A stretch of 64,000 bases of DNA, from NCBI RefSeq assembly GCF_039655745.1, contig NZ_JBBYXI010000004.1, positions 124,001 through 188,000 of the forward strand, in the 5' to 3' direction. The DNA comes from Hohaiivirga grylli. GTDB lineage: Bacteria; Pseudomonadota; Alphaproteobacteria; Rhizobiales; Beijerinckiaceae. Positions 43,902-53,482 of this stretch are shown here, piece by piece. The notes under the pieces were generated by a model, which ran no database searches, was not told the DNA's origin, and worked only from the letters and a program-made list of their open reading frames with translations. Each line of letters starts with the position of its first letter. Position 1 is the stretch's first letter. The position numbers and the translations under genes were made by a program.

Positions 43902-45245
43902 TTGCCTGATGGATTGGCATATCCGCAACGGTTCTTTGCGTTTCTTACGATTGTAATTGCACTGACAATGGCCGTACTTGATGGTGCTATTGTCAATGTT
44001 GCCTTGCCGACAATCCAGCGTGAGCTGGCTGTTTCGTCGGCAGATTCCGTCTGGATTATCAATGCCTATCAGTTGGCAATCATTGTTTTTCTGCTTCCCT
44101 TAGCGGCCCTCGGCGATAGCATTGGCTATCGGAAAGTGTACTGGTGTGGGCTTGCCGTTTTTACTCTGGCCTCTTTTGCCTGTGCCATGTCCGGAAGTTT
44201 CCTGGCGCTGTCATTGGCCCGTGTTGTTCAGGGGATAGGGGCAGCGGGAATTATGAGCGTGAATATTGCTCTGGTTCGGTTTATTTTTCCCAAAGACAGG
44301 TTAGGTGCAGGAATTGGCTATAACGCGCTTGTCGTTGCCGTTTCATCAGCAGCTGGCCCCAGTATTGCCTCCAGTATTCTGACACTTGGCTCATGGCAAT
44401 GGCTGTTTCTGGTCAATGTACCTTTGGGGCTGATTGCACTGGTTATTGCAGCGCGCTCGTTACCGGTGACACCCGCAGCCGGGAAGCCATTTAATTTCCA
44501 GAGCTTTATTTTAAATGCGCTGACCTTTGGCTTTTTGATTGCCGGATTAAATTCACTGAGTGATAGCAAGGCGTTAGATACCAGTTTGTGGATGCTTGGT
44601 ATTGCCTGTGTTGCCGGGGCCTTTTTTGTTCGCCGTGAGCTGAAACTGACGACGCCGATGCTGCCGGTTGATTTGTTGAAACGGCCAATCTTTGCACTCT
44701 CTATCTTGACGTCTTTCGGGTCGTTTGCCGCTCAAACCATGGCCTATGTATCACTTCCCTTTTATCTGGAAGAAACCCTTGGCTACTCAGCAGCGATGAC
44801 CGGGCTTTTACTGACGCCATGGCCGGTTATGACCGGATTGATTGCACCATTGTCAGGGCGGTTATCCAACCGGATTGCGCCTCAGTTTCTTGGAGTAATA
44901 GGCTTGGTGTTCCTTGGATCTGGACTGGCGTTGATGGCTGTCATTGGCGATCATCCATCTGTTCTTGATATCAGCTGGCGCCTTGCGATTTGTGGTGTGG
45001 GGTTTGGCCTGTTTCAGGCACCGAATAACCGGATTATTATTAGCAGTGCACCGCCTGAAAGAAGCGGTGGCGCAAGTGGGTTGCAATCAACGGGGCGTCT
45101 GCTTGGTCAGTCAACAGGGGCTGCACTGGTGGCTGTAATCTTCGGCTTGGTACAGGGCCACGATACAATTCTGATACTCTGGCTGGCTGCCGCTTTGGCA
45201 TTTGCAGCGGCCTGCACAAGCGGTTTGCGCAGGCCGTCAATCTGA
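43902..45245 (+). CDS. MFS transporter, DHA2/EmrB-like exporter
   Basis: The 447-aa membrane protein has 12 to 14 helices with DHA-type motifs: LDGAIVNVALPTIQRELAVS (motif D1), the ALGDSIGYRKVY motif A, RVVQGIGAAGIM motif B and GPSIASSIL motif C. These mark proton-driven drug exporters. It starts with TTG at 43902, supported by GGAGA six bases upstream. No in-frame ATG lies near. The stop lies directly against the convergent mutT stop. Confidence 0.9.
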   Translation: MPDGLAYPQRFFAFLTIVIALTMAVLDGAIVNVALPTIQRELAVSSADSVWIINAYQLAIIVFLLPLAALGDSIGYRKVYWCGLAVFTLASFACAMSGSFLALSLARVVQGIGAAGIMSVNIALVRFIFPKDRLGAGIGYNALVVAVSSAAGPSIASSILTLGSWQWLFLVNVPLGLIALVIAARSLPVTPAAGKPFNFQSFILNALTFGFLIAGLNSLSDSKALDTSLWMLGIACVAGAFFVRRELKLTTPMLPVDLLKRPIFALSILTSFGSFAAQTMAYVSLPFYLEETLGYSAAMTGLLLTPWPVMTGLIAPLSGRLSNRIAPQFLGVIGLVFLGSGLALMAVIGDHPSVLDISWRLAICGVGFGLFQAPNNRIIISSAPPERSGGASGLQSTGRLLGQSTGAALVAVIFGLVQGHDTILILWLAAALAFAAACTSGLRRPSI

Positions 45246-45662
45246 TTAGATATTCAGTAGGTCAATCAGAGGTGGAATAAGTGGTTCATCCGCTGGGGGC
45301 ATTGGGTATTGGCGCAAGTCCAGAGGCTTAACCCATTTCAGCGCCTGACCTTCCCGGGACTGAACAAACCCTTCCCAGCGTCGGCAGATGTAAAGTGGCA
45401 TCAGAAGATGAAACTCTTCATAAGCAAAGCTTGCAAACGTCAGAGGGGCAAGGCAGTCTTCTTTGACATCAATGCCAAGCTCTTCCTTCAATTCACGGAT
45501 AAGCGCCTGTTCTGGCCGTTCATTTGGCTCCAGCTTACCGCCGGGAAATTCCCATAACCCAGCAAGCTGTTTACCTTCCGGGCGCTGGGCCAGCAGAATG
45601 CGGTTATCCTGATCAACAAGAGCCACAGCGACGACGAGAAGGAGTTTGATATCCTGTGTCAT
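45246..45662 (-). CDS. mutT: 8-oxo-dGTP diphosphatase (Nudix hydrolase)
   Basis: MutT removes oxidised dGTP from the nucleotide pool. The 138-aa protein has a perfect Nudix box at residues 42-64 (G-x5-E-x7-RELKEELGI) and the GLWEFPGG lead-in. Its ATG lies one base after the argJ stop, so it is the distal gene of an argJ-mutT pair, an arrangement common in alphaproteobacteria. Confidence 0.94.
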   Translation of the reverse strand: MTQDIKLLLVVAVALVDQDNRILLAQRPEGKQLAGLWEFPGGKLEPNERPEQALIRELKEELGIDVKEDCLAPLTFASFAYEEFHLLMPLYICRRWEGFVQSREGQALKWVKPLDLRQYPMPPADEPLIPPLIDLLNI

Positions 45663-45663
45663 A

Positions 45664-46905
45664 TCAGGACCTATAATCGCCGTTGATTTCGACGTAGGCC
45701 TTTGTCAGATCGCAGGTCCAGACACGGGCTTTACCCTTGCCGAGGCCAAGATCGACGCTGATGGTGATGTGTGCATTTTTCATATAAGCGGAGGCGGCTT
45801 CTTCGCTGTAATCCGGGGCGCGTGCACCCTTTTGTGCAACAACGATATCTCCGAATGCAATTGTCAGAAGGTCACGCTGTGCAGGCTCGCCTGCCTTGCC
45901 AACGGCCATGACAACACGGCCCCAGTTTGCATCCTCACCGGCGGCTGCCGTTTTGACGAGCGGGGAGTTTGCAATGGCGAAAGCAATCTTCTTGGCCGAA
46001 GCATTGCTGGTTGCGCCGGATACGGAAACCGTTACGAACTTGCGTGCGCCTTCACCGTCTTTAGCAACATATTGAGCAAGCTCGGCAAGCAGATCATCAA
46101 GGGCCGCCTTAAAAGCTTTCAGACGACTGTCAGACGTGCTTTCAATTTTCCTGATACCACGCTTAGCCGCAGCACCCGTTGCAAACATCATCAAGGTATC
46201 TGATGTTGAGGTGTCACCATCAACTGTAACGCAGTTAAAACTGTTATCGGCACCCTTCTTGAGCAGGGCCTGCAGGACAGGGGCTGCAATTGGAGCATCT
46301 GTAAAGATGAAAGACAGCATGGTTGCCATATCAGGCTGGATCATACCAGCACCCTTGGCAAAGCCATTGATGGTTACTTCCTGATCACCAATCAGCACTT
46401 TCCGACCAGCCAGTTTCGGGAAAGTGTCGGTGGTCATAATGGCCTGAGCAGCCTCCATCCAGTTATCTGGAGAAGCCTGTTTGGCACAACTCTCAAGAAC
46501 ACCATTAAACTTGGTTGCATCCAGTGGCTCACCAATTACGCCCGTTGAGGCAATGAAAATCTCTTCAGGTTTGCAGTTGACGGCTTTGGCGGCGATCTTT
46601 GCTGTCAGTTCTACGGCTTCAGCACCCTTTTTTCCGGTAAAGGCATTGGCATTACCGGAGTTGACAACAAGAGCGCGGGCCTTGCCCTGTGCGAGTGAGG
46701 TGCGGCACCAGTCAACCGGAGCTGAAGGGCATTTGGATTTTGTGAAAACACCAGCAACCTCTGTGCCCTTGTCCATCAGAACAAACAGAACATCAGTTCT
46801 GTTCTTATAGCGGATATTGGCTTCTGCCGTTGCCATTGTCACACCATCAACTGGTGTCAGCTTGGCATAGGATTTGGGAGCAAGGGGAGAGATTTGTGCT
46901 GACAT
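45664..46905 (-). CDS. argJ: Bifunctional ornithine acetyltransferase / N-acetylglutamate synthase
   Basis: ArgJ transfers acetyl from N-acetylornithine to glutamate, recycling the acetyl group in arginine synthesis. The 413-aa precursor is self-cleaved; the processing site ATML has Thr195 as nucleophile, within KGAGMIQPDMATML. The ASTGVIGEPL and NCVTVDGDTSTSD segments are typical. Whether it also makes N-acetylglutamate from acetyl-CoA cannot be seen. It follows the parvulin gene after 79 bases. Confidence 0.96.
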   Translation of the reverse strand: MSAQISPLAPKSYAKLTPVDGVTMATAEANIRYKNRTDVLFVLMDKGTEVAGVFTKSKCPSAPVDWCRTSLAQGKARALVVNSGNANAFTGKKGAEAVELTAKIAAKAVNCKPEEIFIASTGVIGEPLDATKFNGVLESCAKQASPDNWMEAAQAIMTTDTFPKLAGRKVLIGDQEVTINGFAKGAGMIQPDMATMLSFIFTDAPIAAPVLQALLKKGADNSFNCVTVDGDTSTSDTLMMFATGAAAKRGIRKIESTSDSRLKAFKAALDDLLAELAQYVAKDGEGARKFVTVSVSGATSNASAKKIAFAIANSPLVKTAAAGEDANWGRVVMAVGKAGEPAQRDLLTIAFGDIVVAQKGARAPDYSEEAASAYMKNAHITISVDLGLGKGKARVWTCDLTKAYVEINGDYRS

Positions 46906-46946
46906 GAATGTAACTCGCTAACTGGCGTCACCGCAGGAAACGGATA

Positions 46947-46976
46947 TGAGGTAAGCAGTTATAGCTGCTTACCTCA
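46947..46976 (-). terminator. Hairpin between the parvulin gene and argJ
   Basis: TGAGGTAAGCAG / CTGCTTACCTCA (46947-46958 and 46965-46976) form a perfect 12-bp stem with a 6-nt loop, nine bases after the parvulin stop. No good T run follows, so it may be a partial terminator or stability element. Confidence 0.6.
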
Positions 46977-46984
46977 GTTTGTCT

Positions 46985-47878
46985 TTACTTCTTTGGAGCA
47001 GTGCTGTCAGCCGGTGCCTTGTCTTCAGCTGCTGGTTTGTCCAGCCGCTCAACCTTAGCGGTTGCACGAGCAGCTTCCATAACCTTCTGCTGAGACTGAC
47101 GTGTCAGATAAGCTTCGATCTGTGGCTTCAGCTCATCATAGGAAGGAACAGGGCGGTTACGCTTCTCTTCAACTTCAATGACGTGCCAGCCGAAATCAGA
47201 TTTGACCGGGGCTGAAATCTGCTTTGGTTCAAGCTTGAAGGCAGCTTCAGAGAAAGGAGCAACCATGCGATCAGCCGAGAAGAAGCCGAGTTCACCACCG
47301 CTATCCTTGGAACCTGGATCTTGTGAAAGTTCAGCAGCAACCTTGGCAAAATCGTCACCCTTTTTCAGACGGGCAACAACAGCCTTGGCTTCATCTTCTG
47401 TCTTGACAAGGATGTGACGGGCCCGAACTTCCGGAACCGGCTTCATTTCCTTGGTGGTTTCATCATAAAGCTTGCGGATTTCTTCAGGGGTAACAAGCTT
47501 CTTCACTTCTTCATCAAGGTATGTCTGAACCAGAAGCTGCTGTTTCAGATCAGCGATCTTCTTGGCAAACTCAGGAGCCTGATCAAGCTTAGATGCCGCG
47601 GCGAGCTGTGAGACGGCCTTCAGGTCAATTAGGTAATTGATGAGAGCTTCACGCTTTTGATCTTCTGGCAGGCTATCTGCACCGAGAGATGGATCGTTCA
47701 TCATCTCAGCGAGTTCTTTTTCTGTGACGGTGAAGCCGTTACCTTTGGCAATGACAGCATCAGCAGCAGGCTTTTCAGTTGCTGTTTGAGCCATGACTGG
47801 AGAAAACGATACCGAGCTGATTGCGAGGCCGGCGGCAAGGAGGCTCATACGAAGTGTTTGTGAAACAAATGAAGACAT
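46985..47878 (-). CDS. Periplasmic peptidyl-prolyl isomerase, parvulin type
   Basis: The 297-aa protein has a signal peptide ending near SPVMA, an N-terminal helical chaperone region with FTVTEKELAEMM, a parvulin domain (about residues 150-245: RARHILVKTEDEAKAVVARLKKGDDFAKVAAELSQDPGSKDSGGELGFF) and a charged tail. It should assist folding of outer-membrane or periplasmic proteins, like PrsA or PpiD/SurA types. It lies divergent from secA, the export motor gene, across 468 bases. Confidence 0.93.
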   Translation of the reverse strand: MSSFVSQTLRMSLLAAGLAISSVSFSPVMAQTATEKPAADAVIAKGNGFTVTEKELAEMMNDPSLGADSLPEDQKREALINYLIDLKAVSQLAAASKLDQAPEFAKKIADLKQQLLVQTYLDEEVKKLVTPEEIRKLYDETTKEMKPVPEVRARHILVKTEDEAKAVVARLKKGDDFAKVAAELSQDPGSKDSGGELGFFSADRMVAPFSEAAFKLEPKQISAPVKSDFGWHVIEVEEKRNRPVPSYDELKPQIEAYLTRQSQQKVMEAARATAKVERLDKPAAEDKAPADSTAPKK

Positions 47879-48346
47879 TTAAAAACCCATTTCATGCTGA
47901 TGCATTGCGGATAGAGCACCGAATGACTGAGTTGCCTGCTCTTGACAAGACATTCCTTCGAGAAAGTGCTCTGATTTGGAGAAATTCACTTAAATTGAGG
48001 TATTTTGTTGTTCAACTTTCAAACATTCTCAGGTTATTGGAAGATATGATGAAATTCCGCCATATTAAAGCCTTGGAAAGAGTTATGGTCTAAGAAGTTG
48101 GGAAATATTATTCTAGCTATGGCGAAGTAAGGTCTTTCAGAAAAGTAATTCTTCCTTGGAAGCCTTAGAAAACTCCTGAGAATGCTCTTGTTAACGGGAG
48201 TTTATCAGCCTAAACAGAATTATATTCGGCTTTAAACCTGCTTTTTTGACGATTAGTGGGTCTCTAGCCCTTTTAGATAGGCGAATGGATGACTATCTTA
48301 GGACAATATTCGCTTGTCATGATCTAAAAAAGATAACAGGTTTTCG
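47879..48346. other. 468-bp AT-rich divergent region upstream of secA
   Basis: No convincing gene is seen. It should hold promoters for the parvulin gene and secA. An inverted repeat AAACTCC / GGAGTTT lies at 48170-48176 and 48197-48203. A short frame from ATG 48285 runs into secA in another frame, but with weak support. I found no SecM-like stop sequence. Confidence 0.4.
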
Positions 48347-51145
48347 ATGCTCAGCTCCATTGCGAAGAAACTATTTGGCTCGGTCAATGAACGCCGTCTG
48401 AAGTCATATCACCCGAAGGTTGCTGCTATTAATGCACTTGAGAGTGAAATTTCTAAACTGACGGATGATCAGCTGCGGGCCCGTACTGCTGAGTTCAAAG
48501 CTCAGATTGCAGATGGCAGCAAGAAGATTGATGACCTTTTGATTCCTGCTTTCGCAACAGTTCGCGAAGCTGCCAAGCGTGTCCTTGGGCAGAGGCACTT
48601 CGATGTTCAGCTCATCGGCGGTATGGTGCTTCACGATGGCGGCATTTCTGAAATGCGCACTGGTGAAGGTAAAACGCTTGTTGCGACACTGGCTGTTTAT
48701 CTGAACGCGCTTTCAGGTAAAGGCGTTCACGTTGTGACCGTCAACGACTATCTCGCAAAGCGTGATGCCGAGTGGATGGGGCGTGTTTATCGTTTTCTCG
48801 GGCTGACTGTCGGTATCATCGTTCATGGTCTCGATGATGAAGAGCGCAAGGCCGCTTACGAGTGTGACATCACTTACGGCACCAATAACGAATATGGCTT
48901 TGATTATCTGCGCGATAATATGAAGTATGAGCTCGCGCAGATGGTTCAGCGCGGACATAACTTTGCAATCGTCGACGAAGTTGACTCGATCCTCGTTGAC
49001 GAAGCCCGTACGCCATTGATTATCTCTGGTCCTCTGGAAGACCGTTCTGATCTTTATCTGAAGATTGACCAGTTTATTCCGCGACTGACACCGGCTGATT
49101 ATGATCTTGATGAAAAGCAGCGCTCAGTTGCCCTGAACGAACAGGGTAACGAAACTGTTGAGGTTATGCTGCGTGAAGCTGGCCTTCTGACTGAGGGTGA
49201 TCTTTACGACTCCCAGAACATCACGCTGGTGCATCACGTCAATCAGGCACTGCGTGCGCATGCTCTTTTCCAGCGTGATAAAGATTACATCGTTCGCAAT
49301 GATGAAGTTGTCATCATTGATGAGTTCACAGGCCGTATGATGCCAGGCCGCCGCTATTCTGAAGGGCTGCATCAGGCTTTGGAAGCGAAGGAAAAGGTTC
49401 AGATTCAGCCTGAGAACCAGACACTGGCCTCTATTACCTTCCAGAACTACTTCCGCCTGTATAACAAACTGGGCGGTATGACAGGTACGGCAGCAACCGA
49501 GGCTGACGAGTTTCAGGAAATCTACAACCTTGAAGTTGTTGAGATTCCAACAAACCGTCCGGTTTCCCGTATTGACGAAGACGATGAAGTCTATCGTACT
49601 GTTGAAGAAAAATACGCCGGTATCATCAAGGAAATTCATGAGGCATCCCGCCGTGGACAGCCAATTCTTGTTGGTACGACATCGATTGAAAAATCTGAGT
49701 TGCTGGCTGAACTTCTGAAGAAAAGTGGCTTGAAGCAGATTGATCTTGAAGATCCAAAGCGCTTTGAACCCATCTTCAATGCAGCCCGTAATAATCAGCC
49801 AAATCAGCACTTTGCCGTTCTGAACGCCCGCTTCCACGAACAGGAAGCCGTGATTGTGTCTCAGGCTGGTGCACCGGGTGCGATTACCATCGCAACCAAT
49901 ATGGCTGGTCGTGGTACTGATATTCAGCTTGGTGGTAACCTTGATATTCGCCTAGCTCAGGAAGTGCCGGATAATCTGGAAGGTGAAGCCCGTAAGAAAG
50001 CTGAGCTTGCCATCCGTGATGAAGTTGCAGCCTTCAAGGCGAAAGCACTGGAAGCTGGTGGTCTCTACGTTATCGGTACCGAGCGTCACGAATCCCGCCG
50101 TATTGATAACCAGCTGCGTGGCCGCTCTGGCCGTCAGGGTGATCCGGGTCGTTCCAAGTTCTATCTGTCTCTTCAGGATGACCTGATGCGCATCTTCGGT
50201 TCTGACCGTATGGATGGCATGCTGACAAAGCTTGGTCTGAAAGAGGGTGAGGCCATCATTCACCCATGGATCAACAAGGCCATTGAAAAGGCTCAGGCCA
50301 AGGTTGAAGCACGCAACTTCGATGTTCGTAAGAACATTCTGAAGTACGATAACGTCATGAACGATCAGCGTAAGGTTGTCTTTGAACAGCGCCGCGAGTT
50401 CATGGCTGAAGAAAGCGTTCGCGAAATCATTGATGAAATGCGCCTTGGTGTCGTCGACGATCTCGTTAACCGCAACATTCCTGAAAATGCCTATGCTGAG
50501 CAGTGGAATATCCCCGAACTGAAAGAAGGGATTGCCCATTTCCTCAACCTCGACCTGCCTGTCGAAGAATGGGCCAAGGAAGAAGGCATTGCGGATGAGG
50601 AAATTCGTGAGCGTGTACTGAAACTGGCTGATGAAGCCTACGGCAAGCGCATTGAGCTGAACTCTGCTGAGGTTATGACCTACATTGAAAAGCAGGTTCT
50701 TCTGCAGACGCTTGACCATCTGTGGCGCGAACATCTTGTGACGCTTGATCACCTGCGTCAGGTTATTGGCTGGCGTGGTTATGCCCAGCGTGATCCGCTG
50801 AACGAATATAAGTCAGAAGCTTTCGAGCTGTTCAACGTGCTTGTCCGTCGCCTGCGTGAGCAGGTCACGGGTCAGATGATGCGCATTGAAGTTGTGTTCC
50901 AGGAACCGGATGCACCACAGCTGCCTGAAATGACAGCAGAGCATATCGACCCGGCAACAGGTGAGAATGAAATGGGTCTGCTGGGGCTGTCCCCACCTCT
51001 TGGTGGAGCCTCACTGGCTCAGCGTGTTGCACCGTCTGAGCGCGACCCGAATAACCCTGCAACATGGGGACGTGTTGGCCGCAACGAGCCTTGCCCTTGT
51101 GGTTCTGGTAAGAAGTATAAACACTGCCACGGTAAGCTGGCATAA
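48347..51145 (+). CDS. secA: Preprotein translocase ATPase SecA
   Basis: SecA drives proteins through SecYEG with ATP. The 932-aa protein has Walker A MRTGEGKT, the DEAD-like VDEVDSILVDEARTPLIISG, the second nucleotide-binding domain with ATNMAGRGTDIQLGGNLD and RRIDNQLRGRSGRQGDPG, the helical scaffold region LLQTLDHLWREHL, and the C-terminal zinc motif CPCGSGKKYKHCHG for SecB binding. All are intact. A strong terminator follows. Confidence 0.98.
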   Translation: MLSSIAKKLFGSVNERRLKSYHPKVAAINALESEISKLTDDQLRARTAEFKAQIADGSKKIDDLLIPAFATVREAAKRVLGQRHFDVQLIGGMVLHDGGISEMRTGEGKTLVATLAVYLNALSGKGVHVVTVNDYLAKRDAEWMGRVYRFLGLTVGIIVHGLDDEERKAAYECDITYGTNNEYGFDYLRDNMKYELAQMVQRGHNFAIVDEVDSILVDEARTPLIISGPLEDRSDLYLKIDQFIPRLTPADYDLDEKQRSVALNEQGNETVEVMLREAGLLTEGDLYDSQNITLVHHVNQALRAHALFQRDKDYIVRNDEVVIIDEFTGRMMPGRRYSEGLHQALEAKEKVQIQPENQTLASITFQNYFRLYNKLGGMTGTAATEADEFQEIYNLEVVEIPTNRPVSRIDEDDEVYRTVEEKYAGIIKEIHEASRRGQPILVGTTSIEKSELLAELLKKSGLKQIDLEDPKRFEPIFNAARNNQPNQHFAVLNARFHEQEAVIVSQAGAPGAITIATNMAGRGTDIQLGGNLDIRLAQEVPDNLEGEARKKAELAIRDEVAAFKAKALEAGGLYVIGTERHESRRIDNQLRGRSGRQGDPGRSKFYLSLQDDLMRIFGSDRMDGMLTKLGLKEGEAIIHPWINKAIEKAQAKVEARNFDVRKNILKYDNVMNDQRKVVFEQRREFMAEESVREIIDEMRLGVVDDLVNRNIPENAYAEQWNIPELKEGIAHFLNLDLPVEEWAKEEGIADEEIRERVLKLADEAYGKRIELNSAEVMTYIEKQVLLQTLDHLWREHLVTLDHLRQVIGWRGYAQRDPLNEYKSEAFELFNVLVRRLREQVTGQMMRIEVVFQEPDAPQLPEMTAEHIDPATGENEMGLLGLSPPLGGASLAQRVAPSERDPNNPATWGRVGRNEPCPCGSGKKYKHCHGKLA

Positions 51146-51148
51146 TTT

Positions 51149-51174
51149 AAAAGCCCCCGTTTCGGGGGCTTTTT
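51149..51174 (+). terminator. Rho-independent terminator of secA
   Basis: AAAAGCCCCCG / CGGGGGCTTTT with a TTT loop, then T-rich sequence, begins three bases after the secA stop. Confidence 0.93.
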
Positions 51175-51195
51175 ATTTGCTCCATGACAGGTAAT

Positions 51196-51224
51196 AAAAA
51201 ACCCGGGTATCAGATGATCCCGGG
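51196..51224 (-). terminator. Rho-independent terminator of the L,D-transpeptidase gene
   Basis: On the minus strand CCCGGGATC pairs with GATACCCGGG (one-base bulge, 51202-51224), followed by T6 (51201-51196). It ends the gene at 51251. Confidence 0.85.
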
Positions 51225-51250
51225 CTTTGAAACTTTCCTCTGGGGAAAGA

Positions 51251-52222
51251 TCAGTTATCCTGATCATCCTTTTTCAGAGAAGCTGTTGTTGATGGGCCAT
51301 CTGTTACGACAACTTCACGTGGGCCGGAAGCGAGTAATTCAGGGCGGCTGACTTCAGGGCCTGTAGACTTCGCAAAGAAGCCACGGAATGAAGAGTGCTG
51401 ACTACCATCGCCATAGACCAGGTTAACAGCTTTGGTACCGCTGTTGACGAGAGAGGCAATTTCGCGCTCATCAGACGCAGATTTTTGTGCAACGGCAGCA
51501 TCAAATGCATTGGAGCATGTGCCACTGGAATTAAATGAATAACGGCCGGCACAGACAGCAACCTTTGGCTCCTGATGTTTGACTTCGAAGTAGTCAGAAC
51601 CTTCCTTGAGATTTTTCCAGAAGCCGATATTCGGGTCAGCTCTGTGGAGAGCCATATTCTTGGCTGTCATACGGAATGGATATGACTGGAACTGGAAACT
51701 ACGCTGTCCGCCTGCAAAAGCTTCGCGAGCAATTGCATAAATCTCGGCAATGGCTTCGTCCGTCATGGCAAAGCACCCGCGGGAAGAGCAGGAACCATGA
51801 ACCATCAGGTTTGAACCCGTGCGGCCCTTTGAACGGTCAAAGGCATTCGGGAAGCCTGTGTCAAACGACAGGTAATAGGATGAATTGGGATTCATCAGTG
51901 ATGGAGTGACTGAATAGAATCCTTCCGGAGCCTGACGATCACCTTCACGAACCTTGGGGCCAAGCTGTCCAGACCAACGGCAGATTGGATAAGTCTTCAG
52001 CAGAGTATAGCGGCCGTTAGAACCCATCTTCCAGACTTCCATCTCTGATTCCTTTTTATAGGAACGGATCAGGATTGGGTCGCGCTGGCTCATGCCCTTG
52101 CTTTGCATAAGATCCAGAGTAGCAGTTGGAATAGGTGCACGGCTTCGTGCTGAGCCACCTCCATCCTGACATCCAGCCAGAAGAAGTGCAGTACCTAAAA
52201 CAGCGACAGCAGGTTTCAACAT
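51251..52222 (-). CDS. L,D-transpeptidase (YkuD) family lipoprotein
   Basis: The 323-aa product has a lipobox LLAGC with Cys18, a Ser/Arg linker and a YkuD domain. The catalytic motif is H142-G-x-C-x2-S-R-G-C150 in MVHGSCSSRGCFAM, so Cys150 is the nucleophile. Relatives make 3-3 cross-links in peptidoglycan or attach it to lipoproteins; this long ErfK/YafK-like branch is less studied. The C-terminal 100 residues (from about 225) are low in recognisable features. It follows accA on the same strand after 145 bases. Confidence 0.9.
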   Translation of the reverse strand: MLKPAVAVLGTALLLAGCQDGGGSARSRAPIPTATLDLMQSKGMSQRDPILIRSYKKESEMEVWKMGSNGRYTLLKTYPICRWSGQLGPKVREGDRQAPEGFYSVTPSLMNPNSSYYLSFDTGFPNAFDRSKGRTGSNLMVHGSCSSRGCFAMTDEAIAEIYAIAREAFAGGQRSFQFQSYPFRMTAKNMALHRADPNIGFWKNLKEGSDYFEVKHQEPKVAVCAGRYSFNSSGTCSNAFDAAVAQKSASDEREIASLVNSGTKAVNLVYGDGSQHSSFRGFFAKSTGPEVSRPELLASGPREVVVTDGPSTTASLKKDDQDN

Positions 52223-52241
52223 CAGGAAAACCCCGTTAGAA

Positions 52242-52276
52242 AATCAGTGATACCTGTATTGGTATCGTTTCTGATT
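52242..52276 (-). terminator. Interrupted inverted repeat, likely accA terminator
   Basis: GATACC / GGTATC (52249-52254, 52261-52266) is nested inside AATCAG / CTGATT (52242-52247, 52271-52276). On the minus strand TTTTCT follows. It probably ends accA transcription, or forms a structured leader of the L,D-transpeptidase gene 20 bases further on. Confidence 0.5.
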
Positions 52277-52367
52277 ATTACTTCTATCAGCGTTACTCAA
52301 TGGTTACCATCCGCAATTATTCGTAGCTAACATGGTTAATAAACGGTTACGGATGGTGCCAAAATTG

Positions 52368-53333
52368 TCAGAGATTACGGCCAATCTCAAGGAATTTCTT
52401 AGCGCGTTGGGCGCGAATTTCCTTGCTGCTCATGCCCTGAAGGTCTTTCAGAGCTTTTGCAATGGCGTCACCGGCAGCGGTCAGAGCTGCCTGTGGATCA
52501 CGATGGGCCCCGCCGACAGGTTCCGGAACAATCGCATCAATCACTTTGAGGCGCAGAAGATCCTGAGCGGTAATTTTCATATTGGTTGCCGCTTCCTGAG
52601 CTTTGGTTGGGTCACGCCACAGGATTGAGGCAGCACCTTCCGGTGAAATCACGCTGTAAATGGCGTGTTCCATCATCAGGACCTTATTGGCGGTTGCAAT
52701 GGCAATCGCACCACCGGAACCACCTTCACCGATGATCAGGGCAACGTTCGCAACACCAAGGGCAAGCTGTGCCTGTGTTGAGCGGGCAATAGCCTCAGCC
52801 TGACCGCGCTGCTCTGCATCAATACCCGGATAAGCACCAGCCGTATCAACGAATGAAATGACCGGAACATCAAATCTGTCAGCGAGTTCCATCAGCCGGA
52901 CGGCTTTGCGGTAGCCTTCAGGACGGGCCATGCCAAAGTTATGCTGCAGACGGGAAGCTGTTGTGGAGCCTTTTTCCTGTCCGATGACGCAAACCGGCTG
53001 ACCCCGGAAACGACCCATGCCACCAATAATGGCGTTGTCGTCAGCGAACAGACGATCACCAGCCAGAGGCGTGAACTCGTCAATCAGTGTCTCGAGATAA
53101 TTGACATAATGTGGGCGCTCAGGGTGGCGCGCCACTTGTGTTTTTTGCCACGGTGTCAGTGTTGAGTAGAGCTCCTTCAGAGCCTGCTCAGCCTTGTCTT
53201 CGAGACGTGTGATATCGTCGGCAATGGAGATGGATTCCCCGTCAGAGCCAAGAGACCGGAGCTCTTCAACTTTTGCTTCCAGTTCAGCGACGGATTTCTC
53301 GAAATCGAGATAGCTACGCATAGAATTCGACAT
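52368..53333 (-). CDS. accA: Acetyl-CoA carboxylase carboxyltransferase subunit alpha
   Basis: AccA with AccD transfers CO2 from biotin to acetyl-CoA, giving malonyl-CoA for fatty acid synthesis. The 321-aa protein has the N-terminal coiled helix (LDFEKSVAELEAKVEELRS), RHPERPHYVNYLETLIDEFTPLAGDRLFADD and the GGSGGAIAIATANKVLMMEHAIYSVISPEGAASILWRD core. Length is normal. accD is not in the window. Confidence 0.97.
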   Translation of the reverse strand: MSNSMRSYLDFEKSVAELEAKVEELRSLGSDGESISIADDITRLEDKAEQALKELYSTLTPWQKTQVARHPERPHYVNYLETLIDEFTPLAGDRLFADDNAIIGGMGRFRGQPVCVIGQEKGSTTASRLQHNFGMARPEGYRKAVRLMELADRFDVPVISFVDTAGAYPGIDAEQRGQAEAIARSTQAQLALGVANVALIIGEGGSGGAIAIATANKVLMMEHAIYSVISPEGAASILWRDPTKAQEAATNMKITAQDLLRLKVIDAIVPEPVGGAHRDPQAALTAAGDAIAKALKDLQGMSSKEIRAQRAKKFLEIGRNL

Positions 53334-53482
53334 CTTTCAGCATAAATAACTAACAAGTTGGAGGCCGGAGCCTGCCAATTCCCTTAATCTTTCCGGATCA
53401 GGGAAGCGGGATGACAGTGGTGCGCGATAGGCATTGTGTCAAGAACCACAGAGGTGCTCTACCACGAGTAGACGGTGAATGC

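Noticed and set aside
47821..48093. Frame of 90 codons in the parvulin-secA gap
   Set aside because: Much of it is antisense to the parvulin signal peptide, and the remainder has no coding character.
48285..48401. Short frame upstream of and overlapping secA, considered as a SecM-like leader
   Set aside because: No signal peptide or arrest motif is present and the ribosome site is weak.
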